Below are positions 19,754 to 28,277 of a stretch of 64,000 nucleotides of DNA, one piece after another. A program made the translations under genes and the position numbers. Within the stretch, counting starts at the first letter, position 1. Every line of letters begins with the position of its first letter. Location: contig JASCPF010000003.1 of the NCBI GenBank assembly GCA_029959325.1, positions 1 through 64,000 of the forward strand. The letters are read 5' to 3'. The notes under the pieces are model-generated. The model ran no database searches and was not told the DNA's origin. It saw only the letters and a program-made list of their open reading frames with translations. Origin of the DNA: Microbacteriaceae bacterium PS02068 (GTDB taxonomy: Bacteria; Actinomycetota; Actinomycetes; Actinomycetales; Microbacteriaceae).

Positions 19754-20953
19754 GTGACGGGCACGGACGAGACCGAGCGAGGCGGGAAGCCCCGGGGCTC
19801 TCTGCGCGACGCGATCCGAAACAGGACGGTCACGACCGAGATCGGCGGAAGCCTGCCGCACGGGCTGCGCGTGACGACGGCCTATGCCTGGCGATTCGTC
19901 GTGATCGCGGTGGCCGCCGGCATCCTGATCTGGCTCATCATCCAGCTGAAGCTGCTCGTCATCCCGCTGCTGGTCGCCGTCCTGGTCACGGCGCTGCTCT
20001 GGCCCGCGTTCTCGTGGATGATCGGGCATCGCGTGCCGCGGTGGCTCGCGGTCGTCGTCTCGGTGATCGGCACGTTCGCCGTGATCGGCGGCCTGCTGTG
20101 GCTGGCGATCTGGCAGATCACCCGGCAGTGGGGCAGCGTGCGTGACCGCACGCTCGAATCGGTCGACCAGCTTCGGAAGTTCCTGATCGACGGACCGCTG
20201 CACCTCACGGCCGTCCAGATCGACGCCATGCTCGCGCAGGCGGGCACCTTCCTGCAGCAGCAGGTCGATCTGCTCTGGTCGGGAGCCCTCGTCGTCGGGT
20301 CGACCGTGGGGCATGTCGCGACCGGCGCGGTGCTGGCGCTGTTCATCCTGCTGTGCACGCTCGGCGACGGCGCGCGCATCTGGCGGTGGGTCGTGCGACT
20401 TTTTCCGCGCCGCGCGCGTGACGATGTCGACGGTGCCGGCCGCGCCGGCTGGGCCACGGTCGTGACCTACGCACGGACTCAACTGCTCGTTGCCACGATC
20501 GATGCGCTCGGCATCGGGCTGGGGGCTTTCCTGCTCGGGGTGCCGCTGGCGATCCCGATCGGGGTGCTGGTGTTCCTCGGTGCCTTCGTGCCGTTCGTCG
20601 GCGCGATCGTCACGGGCTCGCTGGCCGTGTTCCTGGCCCTCGTCTACAACGGCCCGTGGATCGCCCTCTGGATGATCGTCGTCGTGCTCGGCGTGCAGCA
20701 GCTCGAGGGGCACGTGCTGCAGCCGCTCTTGATGGGCTCGGCGGTCAAGGTGCACCCGCTCGCCGTGGTGCTCGTCGTCGCCGGAGGCGCGATGATCGCG
20801 GGCATCCCCGGTGCCCTGTTCGCGGTTCCGCTGGCCGCCTTCATCAACGTCGTGGCGGTGTATCTTTCGAACCGGCATCGCGGGGGCGCGCCGCCGCAGG
20901 CGGAGGATCTCATCTGGAGCACCGTTCCGCGTAGCAAAAGGACCCCCGCGTGA
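19754..20953 (+). CDS. AI-2E family transporter
   Basis: A 399-residue polytopic membrane protein with about eight predicted helices in the AI-2E (PerM/YdiK) arrangement. Two N-terminal helices (WRFVVIAVAAGILIWLII, LLVIPLLVAVLVTALLW) are followed by a third, an amphipathic middle section and a C-terminal block. That block carries FLGAFVPFVGAIVTGSLAV and QQLEGHVLQPLLMGSAVKVHPL, the most conserved family segments. Members export diverse small molecules or act as Na+/H+ antiporters, so a role in autoinducer export should not be assumed. Its end overlaps ilvA by four bases (GTGA). Confidence 0.9.
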   Translation: MTGTDETERGGKPRGSLRDAIRNRTVTTEIGGSLPHGLRVTTAYAWRFVVIAVAAGILIWLIIQLKLLVIPLLVAVLVTALLWPAFSWMIGHRVPRWLAVVVSVIGTFAVIGGLLWLAIWQITRQWGSVRDRTLESVDQLRKFLIDGPLHLTAVQIDAMLAQAGTFLQQQVDLLWSGALVVGSTVGHVATGAVLALFILLCTLGDGARIWRWVVRLFPRRARDDVDGAGRAGWATVVTYARTQLLVATIDALGIGLGAFLLGVPLAIPIGVLVFLGAFVPFVGAIVTGSLAVFLALVYNGPWIALWMIVVVLGVQQLEGHVLQPLLMGSAVKVHPLAVVLVVAGGAMIAGIPGALFAVPLAAFINVVAVYLSNRHRGGAPPQAEDLIWSTVPRSKRTPA

Positions 20954-22239
20954 CCACGCACACGACCACCCCGTCATCGTCTCAAGCACCCTCCTCGGCC
21001 GAGCTCGGAGTCTCCGCCATCCCGACGTTGGCGGAGTTCGAAGAAGCCGCGCTCATGCTGCGAGACGTGGTCGTGCAGACGCCGTTCGATGAGTCTGAGC
21101 ACCTCTCCGGCGTGCTCGGCGCGCCCGTCCACCTCAAGCTCGAGAACCTGCAGCGCACCGGATCGTTCAAGATCCGCGGCGCGACGTATCGCCTATCGCG
21201 TCTGACGGCCGAAGAGCGCGCGCGCGGCGTCGTGGCGGCATCCGCCGGCAACCACGCGCAGGGCGTCGCTCTGGCGGCCCAGAAGCTCGGCATCGCCGCG
21301 ACGATCTTCATGCCGCTCGGCGTACCCGTGCCGAAGCTGCTCGCCACCCGCGGCTACGGCGCCGAGGTGATTCTCGAGGGGGCGACCGTCGAGACGCCGC
21401 TGCGGCTCGCGGCCGAGTTCGCCGAGCGCACCGGCGCGGTGCTGATCCCTCCGTTCGACCACCGCGACGTGATCATCGGGCAGGGCACGCTGGGCCTGGA
21501 ACTGTGGGATGCCATCCCCGACCTCGACACCGTCGTGGTCGGCATCGGCGGCGGCGGCCTCATCGCTGGCGTCGCGGCCGCCGTGAAGGCGCGCGCGGCA
21601 GCGGAGGGGCGCACGGTGCGGATCATCGGCGTGCAGGCCGAGAACTCGGCGGCCTACCCGTCGTCGCTCGCTGCGGGCGAGCCGCTGACGGTCGCGACCA
21701 CGCCCACGATCGCGGACGGCATCGCCGTGGCACGGCCGGGCGACCTGCCGTTCGAGGTGATCTCGGCCCTCGTCGACGAGGTCGTCACCGTCAGCGACGA
21801 CGACATCGCGCGCGCTCTGTTGATCTTGCTCGAACGCGCCAAGCAGGTCGTCGAGCCGGCCGGTGCCGTGGGCGTTGCGGCGATCCTGGCGGGCAAGGTG
21901 CAGGCATCCGGCCCCACCGCGGTGATCCTCTCGGGTGGCAACATCGACCCCCTGCTGCTGCAGCGGGTGGTGGCGCACGGTCTCGCGGCATCCGGCCGTT
22001 ACATGACGCTGCAGATCCCGCTGCCCGACCGGCCGGGCCAGCTCGCGCGCGTGTCGGAGCTGCTGTCGATCGCGGGCGCGAACGTCACCGAGGTGCTGCA
22101 CACGAGGCACGGTCAGGGTATGCAGATCAGCGAGGTGATCCTGCAGCTGAGCGTCGAGACCCGCGGCGAAGAGCACCGCGCGCACGTCATCAGCGTGCTC
22201 GAAGAGGCCGGCTTCCAGCCCCGCGTCGTCCTCGACTGA
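20950..22239 (+). CDS. ilvA: Threonine ammonia-lyase (threonine dehydratase)
   Basis: This PLP enzyme deaminates L-threonine to 2-oxobutyrate, the first step toward isoleucine. GTG 20950 overlaps the preceding transporter gene by GTGA. The PLP lysine is Lys74 in the motif RTGSFKIRGA, and the glycine loop is VVGIGGGGLIAG. A C-terminal ACT-like domain of about 75 residues (TLQIPLPDRPGQLARVSELL onward) suits allosteric regulation or resembles the catabolic type with one ACT domain. The 429 residues are closer to the short form than to E. coli IlvA (514). Whether it is biosynthetic or catabolic is unresolved. Confidence 0.93.
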   Translation: MTTHTTTPSSSQAPSSAELGVSAIPTLAEFEEAALMLRDVVVQTPFDESEHLSGVLGAPVHLKLENLQRTGSFKIRGATYRLSRLTAEERARGVVAASAGNHAQGVALAAQKLGIAATIFMPLGVPVPKLLATRGYGAEVILEGATVETPLRLAAEFAERTGAVLIPPFDHRDVIIGQGTLGLELWDAIPDLDTVVVGIGGGGLIAGVAAAVKARAAAEGRTVRIIGVQAENSAAYPSSLAAGEPLTVATTPTIADGIAVARPGDLPFEVISALVDEVVTVSDDDIARALLILLERAKQVVEPAGAVGVAAILAGKVQASGPTAVILSGGNIDPLLLQRVVAHGLAASGRYMTLQIPLPDRPGQLARVSELLSIAGANVTEVLHTRHGQGMQISEVILQLSVETRGEEHRAHVISVLEEAGFQPRVVLD

Positions 22240-22258
22240 GGGCCGAGCCCGCCGCGGG

Positions 22259-22747
22259 CTACTGGCCGGTGTAAGTGTCGACCTTGACGATCTCGACCGA
22301 GATCTCGCGGCCGTTCGGCGCCGTGTACGAGGTCTTCTCGCCCTCGGCGAGCCCCAGGATCGCGGCGCCCAGCGGGGATGCCTCGCTGTAGACATCCAGC
22401 TCGGAGCCGGTCGCGATCTCGCGGCTGCCGAGCAGGAACACCTCTTCGCCGCCGGCGACGATCGCCGTCACGACCGTGCCGCCCTTGACGGTGCCGTCGG
22501 ATTCGGGCGCCTCGCCCACGACGGCATCCTTCAGGAACGCCTGCAGGGTGCGGATGCGCGCCTCCTGCTTGCCCTGCTCGTCCTTGGCCGCGTGGTAGCC
22601 GCCGTTCTCCTTCAGGTCGCCCTCTTCACGCGCAGCCTCGATGCGTGCGGCGATCTCGGTGCGACCCGTCGTCGAGAGGTACTCGAGCTCGGCAACGAGC
22701 CGGTCGTAGGCATCTTGGGTGAGGAACGTGTCGGTGTGCTCGGCCAC
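22259..22747 (-). CDS. greA: Transcription elongation factor GreA
   Basis: GreA enters the secondary channel of RNA polymerase and stimulates cleavage of backtracked transcripts. The 162-residue length is normal. The N-terminal coiled coil carries LVAELEYLSTTGRTEIAARI and the tip motif EEGDLKENGGYHAAKDEQ, with the acidic pair at the hairpin end. The C-terminal FKBP-like domain ends TAPNGREISVEIVKVDTYTG. It is convergent with ilvA and followed upstream by the DUF4307 gene on the same strand, the order greA-Rv1081c seen in mycobacteria. Confidence 0.97.
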   Translation of the reverse strand: MAEHTDTFLTQDAYDRLVAELEYLSTTGRTEIAARIEAAREEGDLKENGGYHAAKDEQGKQEARIRTLQAFLKDAVVGEAPESDGTVKGGTVVTAIVAGGEEVFLLGSREIATGSELDVYSEASPLGAAILGLAEGEKTSYTAPNGREISVEIVKVDTYTGQ

Positions 22748-22783
22748 GTGTCGTCTCCTTGAGTCTCGGGGAGGTAAACGAAG

Positions 22784-22808
22784 GCGCCCCGGCAGGCAGC
22801 CGGGGCGC
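22784..22808 (-). terminator. Terminator after the DUF4307 gene
   Basis: The perfect 10-base arms GCGCCCCGGC and GCCGGGGCGC close a 5-base loop. On the minus strand the hairpin follows the DUF4307 stop by 15 bases and is followed by CTTCGTTT. It lies between that gene and greA, suggesting separate transcripts. Confidence 0.75.
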
Positions 22809-22823
22809 GGGTTTCGGATCAGC

Positions 22824-23267
22824 CTACGGGATCCAGCATGACGTGACCAAACCCGTCGTCGCCTCCGCGACGGTCGGGATCGTCTCGGAGAAGCTGCGGG
22901 TGTGCGCGGGGTCGGCGGGGTACTCGACGACCCGCCATCCGACGACGCCGTGCTCGGCGTCCTGCGCCTCGATCGCGCACGTGACCGGTTCGCCCTGCCG
23001 CAGCGTCACCTGGAACTGCACGGTGACCGAGCGCGCGTCGACGAGCTGGAAACCCGTGGTGTCGGTGTCGACGGCATCCATCGACTGCGACACCGTGGTC
23101 CAGCCGAAGTATCCGACGGCGGCCACGACGATCGTGCCGAACACGATCCAGCCCCAGCGCGGGCCGCGCCGCGTGCGCCCATAGCGGTCGTCGAGCTCGG
23201 CGCGGAGTTCTGCCTCGGCCGCGGCCGTCAGCTCGGCTGACGTGTCGAGCGGCGTCGCGGTGGTCAT
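22824..23267 (-). CDS. DUF4307 domain membrane protein
   Basis: A 147-residue bitopic protein. A charged N-terminus with DDRYGRTRR is followed by one transmembrane helix (WGWIVFGTIVVAAVGYFGW, about residues 38-57) and an external domain. That domain has FQLVDARSVTVQFQVTLRQG and PVTCAIEAQDAEHGVVGW, matching DUF4307. Two external cysteines (in TCAIEA and TSCWIP) could form a disulfide. Its function is unknown; the gene sits beside greA as Rv1081c does in M. tuberculosis, where mca lies divergently next to it. Here mca is absent and the next gene is the small membrane protein at 23374. Confidence 0.85.
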   Translation of the reverse strand: MTTATPLDTSAELTAAAEAELRAELDDRYGRTRRGPRWGWIVFGTIVVAAVGYFGWTTVSQSMDAVDTDTTGFQLVDARSVTVQFQVTLRQGEPVTCAIEAQDAEHGVVGWRVVEYPADPAHTRSFSETIPTVAEATTGLVTSCWIP

Positions 23268-23373
23268 GTCACATTCCGGGGGTCGGGGAGGGATCTAGGC
23301 TGGAGTTCCAGGCTACGCGCTGTGTGCGCCGCCGCGGAACCGCGCACGCGGACGATCGACGAACCGAGGAACG

Positions 23374-23676
23374 ATGCAGACTCTCTCCGCCGGGCTCAGC
23401 TGGGGCGCCGGCCTCGCGACGCCCTCGCCGTCGATGACGGTCAACCCCGATGTCGTCACGCCGGGTTTCGTCGGCTTCGCCGCTGTCGCCCTCGTCGCGG
23501 TCGTCGTGGTCTTCCTCGTGATCGACATGCTGCGGCGCATCCGCCGCGCAGGATACCGCGCCGACGTCAACGAACAGTTGGATGCCGAGGCGCAGGCTCA
23601 GGCGGATGCGGCGGTCGAGGCGTCGGACGTCGACGACCAGGACATCGACCCGCGCGACGACGACACGCGCCGCTGA
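23374..23676 (+). CDS. Small single-pass membrane protein
   Basis: This 100-residue product has one hydrophobic helix (FVGFAAVALVAVVVVFLVIDML, about 32-53). The cytoplasmic tail is basic (RRIRRAGYRA) and then strongly acidic with many Asp (ASDVDDQDIDPRDDDTRR). The ATG at 23374 has GAGGAACG ahead. By position and appearance it corresponds to the small protein after mca in mycobacteria (Rv1083), an inference from gene order. Function unknown. It is divergent from the DUF4307 gene and convergent with the TrhA gene. Confidence 0.75.
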   Translation: MQTLSAGLSWGAGLATPSPSMTVNPDVVTPGFVGFAAVALVAVVVVFLVIDMLRRIRRAGYRADVNEQLDAEAQAQADAAVEASDVDDQDIDPRDDDTRR

Positions 23677-23683
23677 GCCGGCG

Positions 23684-24421
23684 TCAGGCGGGGGCGCCGA
23701 GCGACGGCACGACAGGGTGCAGCGCGATGAGCAGGCACGCCGTCCAGTGGCAGAGGAACGCGAGCACCGTGCACACGTGGAAGATCTCGTGGAAGCCGAA
23801 GTGCCCCGGCCACGGGTTCGGCTTCTTGAGCGCGTAGCAGATCGCGCCGCCGGTGTAGAGCAGGCCGCCGATGATCACGAGCAGCATCATCACGGCGTTC
23901 GCCTGGAACAGGTCGACCATGTACAGCACCGCCGCCCAGCCGAGCAGCAGGTACAGCGCGACGTAGAGCCAGCGCGGGGCGCCGATCCAGAAGACGCGGA
24001 ACAGGATGCCCAGGAACGCACCCGACCACACGAGGATCAGCAGCAGCGATCCCTTGCCGGGTGGCAGGGCGAGCACGGCGAGCGGGGTGTAGGTGCCCGC
24101 GATCAGCAGCATGATGTTGGCGTGGTCGATGCGTTTGAGCACCGCCTTGGTCTTCGGGCCCCAGGTGAACCGGTGGTAGAGCGCAGAGTTGCCGAACAGC
24201 AGCACCGAGGTCGCCATGAAGATGGCCGCAGACCACTTCGCGGTGGCGCCGTGGGCGACCACGATCAGCACGATGCCCACGGCGATCGCGACGGGGAACG
24301 TCCCCGCGTGGATCCACCCTCGCCACGACGGCTTCAGCTCGACGTCGGCACTGACCGCGGCTGCCTCGATGAGAGGCAGCTGTGGCATTTCCGCACCGTC
24401 GGCGGGCGTGGGTTGAGGCAC
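23684..24421 (-). CDS. trhA: TrhA / hemolysin III family (PAQR-like) membrane protein
   Basis: A 245-residue polytopic protein with seven hydrophobic helices. It carries the PAQR/HlyIII residues: Ser and His in LLFGNSALYHRFTW, Asp/His in RIDHANIMLLIAGTYTPL, and the C-terminal metal site FHEIFHVCTVLAFLCHW. Members influence membrane fluidity homeostasis and may be metal-dependent hydrolases. The frame starts at the ATG at 24421, divergent from the prenyl transferase by 60 bases. The pairing with that gene is the same as Rv1085c-Rv1086. Confidence 0.92.
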   Translation of the reverse strand: MPQPTPADGAEMPQLPLIEAAAVSADVELKPSWRGWIHAGTFPVAIAVGIVLIVVAHGATAKWSAAIFMATSVLLFGNSALYHRFTWGPKTKAVLKRIDHANIMLLIAGTYTPLAVLALPPGKGSLLLILVWSGAFLGILFRVFWIGAPRWLYVALYLLLGWAAVLYMVDLFQANAVMMLLVIIGGLLYTGGAICYALKKPNPWPGHFGFHEIFHVCTVLAFLCHWTACLLIALHPVVPSLGAPA

Positions 24422-24481
24422 AGCCCGAGCCTACGCGCGTGCGCATGCCAGGCTGCACATACGGGGCGGTAGCGTAGGAGC

Positions 24482-25267
24482 GTGACACCGACGGCATCCG
24501 GCGAGGGACGAGGGCTCCTCTACCGTCTGTACAGTTCACGGCTGAGGCATCGCCTCACCCCTGAGACAGTGCCGCACCACGTCGCCATGATGATCGACGG
24601 CAACCGCCGCTGGGCGCGGCAGTCGGGGTATGCGACCGTCGCCGACGGGCATCGCGCGGGTGCCGCCAAGATGCACGAGTTCCTGCGCTGGTGCGATGAC
24701 CTCGGCATCCAGGTCGTCTCGCTCTATCTGCTCTCGAACGACAACCTCCGCAAGCGGGACTCGCAAGAGCTCGAAGACCTCATCGAGATCATCGCGGAGC
24801 TGGCCGACGAGCTGTCGCACGAGCCGGGCTGGCGCGTGCAGCACGTCGGGCGGTCCGACGGGCTGCCGGCCGACCTCGCCCGCGTGCTGGCCACCGCCGA
24901 AGAGCGCACGGCGGGCAACACCGGGCTGCACGTGAACCTCGCGGTCGGCTACGGCGGGCGCGGCGAGATCGTCGATGCCGTGCGGAGCATCATCGGCAAG
25001 CACCAGGAGAGCGGTGGATCCCTCGAAGAGCTCGCCGCGAGCCTCACGCCCGAGCAGATCGGTGAGCATCTGTACACCGGCGGACAGGCCGATCCCGATC
25101 TGGTGATCCGCACCTCGGGCGAGCAGCGGCTGAGCGACTTCCTGCTCTGGCAATCGGCCCACTCGGAGTTCTACTTCGTCGAGGCGCTCGGTCCCGATCT
25201 GCGCGAGGTCGACTTCCTGCGTGCGATCCGCGACTACGCGACCCGAGACCGGCGCTACGGCGGCTGA
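24482..25267 (+). CDS. Cis-prenyltransferase (isoprenyl transferase)
   Basis: This 261-residue enzyme condenses isopentenyl diphosphate in the cis configuration. The active-site P-loop is VAMMIDGNRRWAR with Asp39. GHRAGAAKMHEF, SLYLLSNDNLRKR and the C-terminal PDLVIRTSGEQRLSDFLLWQ with ELYF-like SEFYFVEAL complete the family set. Length and divergent pairing with trhA match M. tuberculosis Rv1086, a short-chain Z-farnesyl diphosphate synthase. It may therefore make a short Z,E primer for decaprenyl phosphate rather than undecaprenyl diphosphate. Product chain length cannot be decided from the sequence alone. Confidence 0.9.
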   Translation: MTPTASGEGRGLLYRLYSSRLRHRLTPETVPHHVAMMIDGNRRWARQSGYATVADGHRAGAAKMHEFLRWCDDLGIQVVSLYLLSNDNLRKRDSQELEDLIEIIAELADELSHEPGWRVQHVGRSDGLPADLARVLATAEERTAGNTGLHVNLAVGYGGRGEIVDAVRSIIGKHQESGGSLEELAASLTPEQIGEHLYTGGQADPDLVIRTSGEQRLSDFLLWQSAHSEFYFVEALGPDLREVDFLRAIRDYATRDRRYGG

Positions 25268-25327
25268 GCGCGGACGATCGTGGGCGCGCGCCCCCTCGCC
25301 GCGGCGGTGCGTGCCAGAATGGCAAGC

Positions 25328-26644
25328 GTGAGCGACCTTGAGCCACTGATCGAGTCGTTCGACGCCGCAGCCGGATACCTCGACTGGGCGCGCTTCGGAC
25401 CGCTGTCGCCGTCGGTGCGTGCGGAGATGCAGGCCGACGCGGAACTTCTGGGGACCGGCCGCGCCGCAAGCATCGATCTGGTCGCTGCGCGCGTCGGCGA
25501 GGCGCGCGAGCTGATCGCCGGCCTGATGGGCGTGCCGGACGACGAGATCGTGCTGCAGTCGTCGACCACGATCGGGCTCGCGCACGCCATGTTCGGGCTC
25601 GAAGGCACCGTGGTCGTGCCGGCCCAGGACTTCCCCTCGGTGCGGATCACCGCGCACCGCGCCGCCGCGGCTCGCGGGGTGCTGTCGGTGCGCGAGATCG
25701 ATCCGCCCGACGGCATCGTGACCGTGGATGCCATCGCCGACGCGCTCACGGATGACGTGACCGCGGTCGCGCTGAGCGTCGTCGACTTCCGGACGGGCGC
25801 GCTGGCCGACCTCGCCGCGATCCGGGGCGCGATCGAGGGCCGCCTGCTGATCGTTGATGCCATGCAGGCGTTCGGCGTCGTCGACGTCGATTGGAGCCTC
25901 GCCGACGTCGTCGCCGGCAACGGCTACAAGTGGCTGCGCGCGGGACGCGGCACGGGGTTCGCCCGATTCTCGCCGTGGGCGCGCGAGCGCATCGCGCCCG
26001 TGCTGTCGGGCATCTCCGGCATGTCCGGAGACGCCACATCGCTCGGCGTTCCTGCGGCACGCGAGGGGGCCGGTGCCTATTCGATCGCTCCCTCCGACCC
26101 GCTCGCGGCATCGCGCCTGGCGGCGTCGCTGCGTGAGCTCGACGCGGTCGGCGTCGCCGCCGTCGCCGACGAGGTGCAGACCCGGGCCCGCGACGTCTTC
26201 CACCTGGCCGACCGCTACGACGTGCCCGTGATCACGCCCAGGGACGCGCACGCGGGCATCGTCGCGCTCGCGCCGGATGACCCGTCGACGCTTGCGGCCG
26301 CACTCGCCAACCACGGCGTGACGGTCACCGCGCGCGGAGCGACGATCCGTGTGTCGGCCCACGTCGGCACCGGCGCCGACAGCCTGATGCTCCTCGGCGA
26401 CGCTCTCGCCGACGCGGCCGTGGCGGGGCGCATCGTCGCCGTCGACTACGCGCGCGACGAGCTCGGCGCGCCGCCCGACCTCGCAGACGGGATCACGATC
26501 GAGGTCGGCGGTGACGACATGCCGACCGCTGTCGAGGGTGGTTCGCCGTCGGCCTTCGACGGGTCGTACGCCACCGACGAGATCGTCATCGCGGTCGTCG
26601 ACGGCGCCGATGCCGACGCGGATGAAGCCGCCACTCAGAATTAA
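25328..26644 (+). CDS. Class V aminotransferase-fold PLP enzyme
   Basis: The product is 438 residues from the GTG at 25328. It has the fold-type I layout of cysteine desulfurase-like aminotransferases: LLIVDAMQAFGVVDVDW with Asp177 and Gln180 to hold the cofactor, then GNGYKWLRAGRGTGF with Lys201 as the PLP lysine. QSSTTIGLAHAM gives the phosphate-binding Ser/Thr. A 60-residue acidic C-terminal extension (Asp/Glu/Ala-rich, ending DADADEAATQN) is not part of the fold. The substrate is not clear; kynureninase and isopenicillin epimerase-like enzymes are relatives. The in-frame ATG at 25280 would overlap the prenyltransferase promoter-end region and is less likely. Confidence 0.82.
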   Translation: MSDLEPLIESFDAAAGYLDWARFGPLSPSVRAEMQADAELLGTGRAASIDLVAARVGEARELIAGLMGVPDDEIVLQSSTTIGLAHAMFGLEGTVVVPAQDFPSVRITAHRAAAARGVLSVREIDPPDGIVTVDAIADALTDDVTAVALSVVDFRTGALADLAAIRGAIEGRLLIVDAMQAFGVVDVDWSLADVVAGNGYKWLRAGRGTGFARFSPWARERIAPVLSGISGMSGDATSLGVPAAREGAGAYSIAPSDPLAASRLAASLRELDAVGVAAVADEVQTRARDVFHLADRYDVPVITPRDAHAGIVALAPDDPSTLAAALANHGVTVTARGATIRVSAHVGTGADSLMLLGDALADAAVAGRIVAVDYARDELGAPPDLADGITIEVGGDDMPTAVEGGSPSAFDGSYATDEIVIAVVDGADADADEAATQN

Positions 26645-26777
26645 CGTGCGCGCAATCTGAGCGCGGCGTGTCGTGGTGGCCGAGGCATCCGGCCCCGACG
26701 TACGGTCATCACATCGGGCACGGTGCCCGATCGAGTCGGCCACACCACGACTCGTGGCCCTGGTCGACTCGAGACTG

Positions 26778-26796
26778 CCGGGTGATCATCACCCGG
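26778..26796. promoter_or_regulatory. Inverted repeat upstream of the PIN-PhoH gene
   Basis: CCGGGTGAT-C-ATCACCCGG is a perfect 9-base inverted repeat around one base, ending 14 bases before the GTG start of the phoH-like gene. A symmetric site so near the start is a candidate operator, or a stem in the leader RNA. No repressor gene is adjacent. Confidence 0.5.
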
Positions 26797-26810
26797 GGCG
26801 GGAGTGGGTC

Positions 26811-28160
26811 GTGACCACACGGGTTCCAGAGCAGCAGCAGCACCTCGATCAGGCCGCGGAGGTGGACGAGAGCCTCTGCACGTACGTCCTCGACACGTCC
26901 GTTCTGTTGAGCGACCCTCGGGCGTTCTTCCGGTTCGCCGAGCACTCCGTCGTCGTCCCGGTGGTCGTGATCACCGAGCTCGAAGGCAAACGCCACGATC
27001 CTGAACTCGGGTACTTCGCCCGCCAGGCGCTGCGTCACCTCGACGAGCTGCGCGTCGAGCACGGTCGTCTCGACTTCCCGGTTCCGGTCGGCGAGGGCGG
27101 CACCCTGCGTGTCGAGCTGGCCAATACGGATGCCTCGGTGCTGCCGGCAGGTCTGCGGCTCAGCGACAACGACACCCGCATTCTGGCGGTCGCCATGCAC
27201 CTGGCGCAGGACGGCCAGGAGGTCACGGTGGTCTCGAAAGACCTGCCGATGCGCGTCAAGGCCGCCTCGCTCGGCATCAACGCCGAGGAGTACCTCGCTG
27301 AGCAGGCCGTCGACAGCGGGTGGACGGGCATCGCCGACCTCAGCGTCTCGGGCGACGACATCAGCGACCTGTACGAGACCGAGGTCGCCTCGAGCGACGA
27401 GGTGCGCGGTTTCCCGGTCAACACGGGGCTGATCATCCACTCCGAGCGTGGTTCGGCGCTCGGGCGCGTGACCGGCGACGGCGGCTACAAGCTCGTCCGC
27501 GGCGACCGCGACGTGTTCGGCCTGCACGGCCGCTCGGCCGAGCAGCGCATCGCGATCGACCTGCTGCTCGACCCGGAGGTGGGCATCGTCTCGCTCGGCG
27601 GGCGTGCGGGCACCGGAAAGTCGGCGCTGGCGCTGTGCGCGGGCCTCGAGGCGGTGCTCGAGCGCCAGCAGCAGAAGAAGGTCATCGTGTTCCGCCCGCT
27701 GTTCGCGGTCGGCGGTCAGGAGCTCGGCTACCTGCCCGGCGACCAGGCCGAGAAGATGAACCCCTGGGGCCAGGCCGTGTTCGACACGCTCGGATCGGTC
27801 GTCACGGGCAACGTCCTCGAAGAGGTCGTCGCCCGCGGACTGCTCGAGGTCATGCCGCTCACGCACATCCGCGGGCGCTCGCTGCACGACGCGTTCGTGA
27901 TCGTCGACGAGGCGCAGTCGCTCGAGCGGAACGTGCTGCTCACGGTGCTGAGCCGCATGGGGCAGAACTCGCGGGTCATCCTCACGCACGACGTCGGGCA
28001 GCGCGACAACCTGCGCGTCGGCCGCCACGACGGCATCGCGTCGGTCATCGAGACCCTCAAGGGCCACGACCTGTTCGGACACGTGACGCTCACCCGGTCG
28101 GAGCGCTCCGCGATCGCCGCCCTCGTCACCGACCTGCTGGAGCAGGGCGAACTCAGCTGA
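26811..28160 (+). CDS. PIN-domain/PhoH ATPase fusion (PhoH2-like)
   Basis: A 449-residue fusion. The N-terminal PIN nuclease domain (about 23-165) shows YVLDTSVLL with Asp28, VITELEGK with Glu56, and [10 protein letters not shown] with acidic residues 119 and 121. The C-terminal PhoH ATPase carries Walker [15 protein letters not shown] with Lys270 and Walker [13 protein letters not shown]. Known PhoH2 proteins unwind and cut RNA in an ATP-dependent manner. In mycobacteria phoH2 has an overlapping antitoxin-like gene upstream; here no convincing counterpart is seen in the 166-base spacer, which instead has an inverted repeat. Confidence 0.93.
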   Translation: MTTRVPEQQQHLDQAAEVDESLCTYVLDTSVLLSDPRAFFRFAEHSVVVPVVVITELEGKRHDPELGYFARQALRHLDELRVEHGRLDFPVPVGEGGTLRVELANTDASVLPAGLRLSDNDTRILAVAMHLAQDGQEVTVVSKDLPMRVKAASLGINAEEYLAEQAVDSGWTGIADLSVSGDDISDLYETEVASSDEVRGFPVNTGLIIHSERGSALGRVTGDGGYKLVRGDRDVFGLHGRSAEQRIAIDLLLDPEVGIVSLGGRAGTGKSALALCAGLEAVLERQQQKKVIVFRPLFAVGGQELGYLPGDQAEKMNPWGQAVFDTLGSVVTGNVLEEVVARGLLEVMPLTHIRGRSLHDAFVIVDEAQSLERNVLLTVLSRMGQNSRVILTHDVGQRDNLRVGRHDGIASVIETLKGHDLFGHVTLTRSERSAIAALVTDLLEQGELS

Positions 28161-28167
28161 CACCGTC

Positions 28168-28267
28168 GGTCCCTGAGCCTGTCGAAGGGTCGACCCCTCG
28201 ACAGGCTCGGGGACCGTGCAGGCTCGGGGGCCGCGCAGGCTCGGGGACCGTGCAGGCTCGGGGAGCG
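28168..28267. repeat. Dispersed repeat family A, inverted pair plus direct repeats
   Basis: Just after the PIN-PhoH stop, GGTCCCTGAGCCTGTCGAAG (28168-28187) is followed by its near-inverse CCTCGACAGGCTCGGGGACC (28196-28215). Three direct copies of GCAGGCTCGGGG follow to about 28264. The element fills the whole spacer between the convergent PIN-PhoH and response-regulator genes and could serve as a bidirectional terminator. Related copies are inside hisS and nadB. Confidence 0.85.
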
Positions 28268-28277
28268 ACGAGACGCG

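Noticed and set aside
26673..26810. Upstream extension of the PIN-PhoH frame as a separate antitoxin gene
   Set aside because: It is in the same frame as PhoH, has no known antitoxin features, and contains the inverted repeat close to its end.
28201..28264. Possible CRISPR-like direct repeats
   Set aside because: The GCAGGCTCGGGG copies are too short and closely spaced, with no spacers of constant length and no cas genes.
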